Notes under the pieces: model-generated
Database searches by the model: none
What the model was told of the DNA's origin: nothing
What the model saw: only the letters and a program-made list of their open reading frames with translations
Assembly: GCA_022837485.1 (NCBI GenBank)
Contig: JALHHH010000043.1
Location: 1-5,500 of the forward strand
DNA: 5,500 nucleotides
Direction: 5' to 3'
Origin: Bacteroidales bacterium
Lineage (GTDB): Bacteria; Bacteroidota; Bacteroidia; Bacteroidales; Lentimicrobiaceae
Shown: in pieces, positions 5,309 to 5,500 of the stretch
How positions within the stretch are numbered: the first letter of the stretch is position 1
Layout of the letters: every line of letters begins with the position of its first letter
Translations under genes and position numbers: made by a program

Positions 5309-5500
5309 AACAGCATATTTTTAAGTAAAGGTATTAATTCCGTCTGAAGTCCGCCCGACCTGCCTGCAATGACTTCATAACGGGTGAATTGTTGCTTCTT
5401 GTTATAGTAGAATTTTACCGCTGCATATTTAAGGTTTTTTTCAAAATAAAAAATCTCATGGTATAGATGCGATTCGGTTTTTTTCAACTTAATGCCTGCC
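5305..5500 (-). CDS. Unrecognised protein, 3' end only (truncated by window edge)
   Basis: An open frame runs from the right edge to a TGA at 5307-5305, overlapping the ATG of the TPR gene by four bases. About 64 residues are visible, ending GRSGGLQTELIPLLKNMLL. The only in-frame start-like codon near the edge is TTG at 5487, and the frame stays open upstream of it, so the gene most likely begins outside the window. The visible part is rich in aromatic and basic residues (HEIFYFEKNLKYAAVKFYYNKK pattern, residues split by E and N) and reads as alternating strands followed by a C-terminal helix. I recognise no family. The tight overlap suggests it works in the same process, perhaps as a partner, of the TPR-cold-shock protein. 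Confidence 0.65.
   Translation of the reverse strand, partial: AGIKLKKTESHLYHEIFYFEKNLKYAAVKFYYNKKQQFTRYEVIAGRSGGLQTELIPLLKNMLL

Overview
The window looks like part of a CRISPR-Cas locus from a Bacteroidota (Bacteroidetes) bacterium. Supporting this are a primase-polymerase of the BT4734/VirE-N-like type, a Cas6b-like nuclease, start regions without Shine-Dalgarno sequences, and promoter-like TTG-N20-TAnnTTTG elements, which are characteristic of this phylum. Base composition is moderate and coding density is high. The genus cannot be told from the sequence.

Layout, left to right. (1) Positions 1-306 are one end of a CRISPR array: one partial and four complete, identical 37-nt repeats with 34-36-nt spacers. 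The array runs off the left edge. (2) Positions 307-492 are a noncoding, structured spacer that could be the leader or the trailer of the array. (3) cas2 (493-972, minus strand) carries an unusual N-terminal extension of about 60 residues. (4) A 242-bp divergent intergenic region follows. (5) On the plus strand lie a CRISPR-associated primase-polymerase (CAPP, 1215-2240) and cas1 (2301-3284), probably one operon. (6) Convergent to cas1, on the minus strand, lie cas6 (3309-3974), a TPR protein ending in a cold-shock-like domain (4010-5308), and the 3' end of another gene (5305 to the right edge). The last two overlap by 4 bases, and the three genes look like one transcription unit.

How the genes may work together. 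Cas1 and Cas2 form the spacer integrase. The prim-pol encoded between them probably synthesises or fills in DNA during spacer capture. Cas6 would cut the array transcript into crRNAs. No interference gene (cas10, csm/cmr, cas3, cas9) is present. CAPP, a stand-alone Cas6 and 37-nt repeats favour a type III system whose effector genes lie outside the window, but this is inference. The TPR-cold-shock protein and its upstream partner are the least explained parts and are candidate accessory components.
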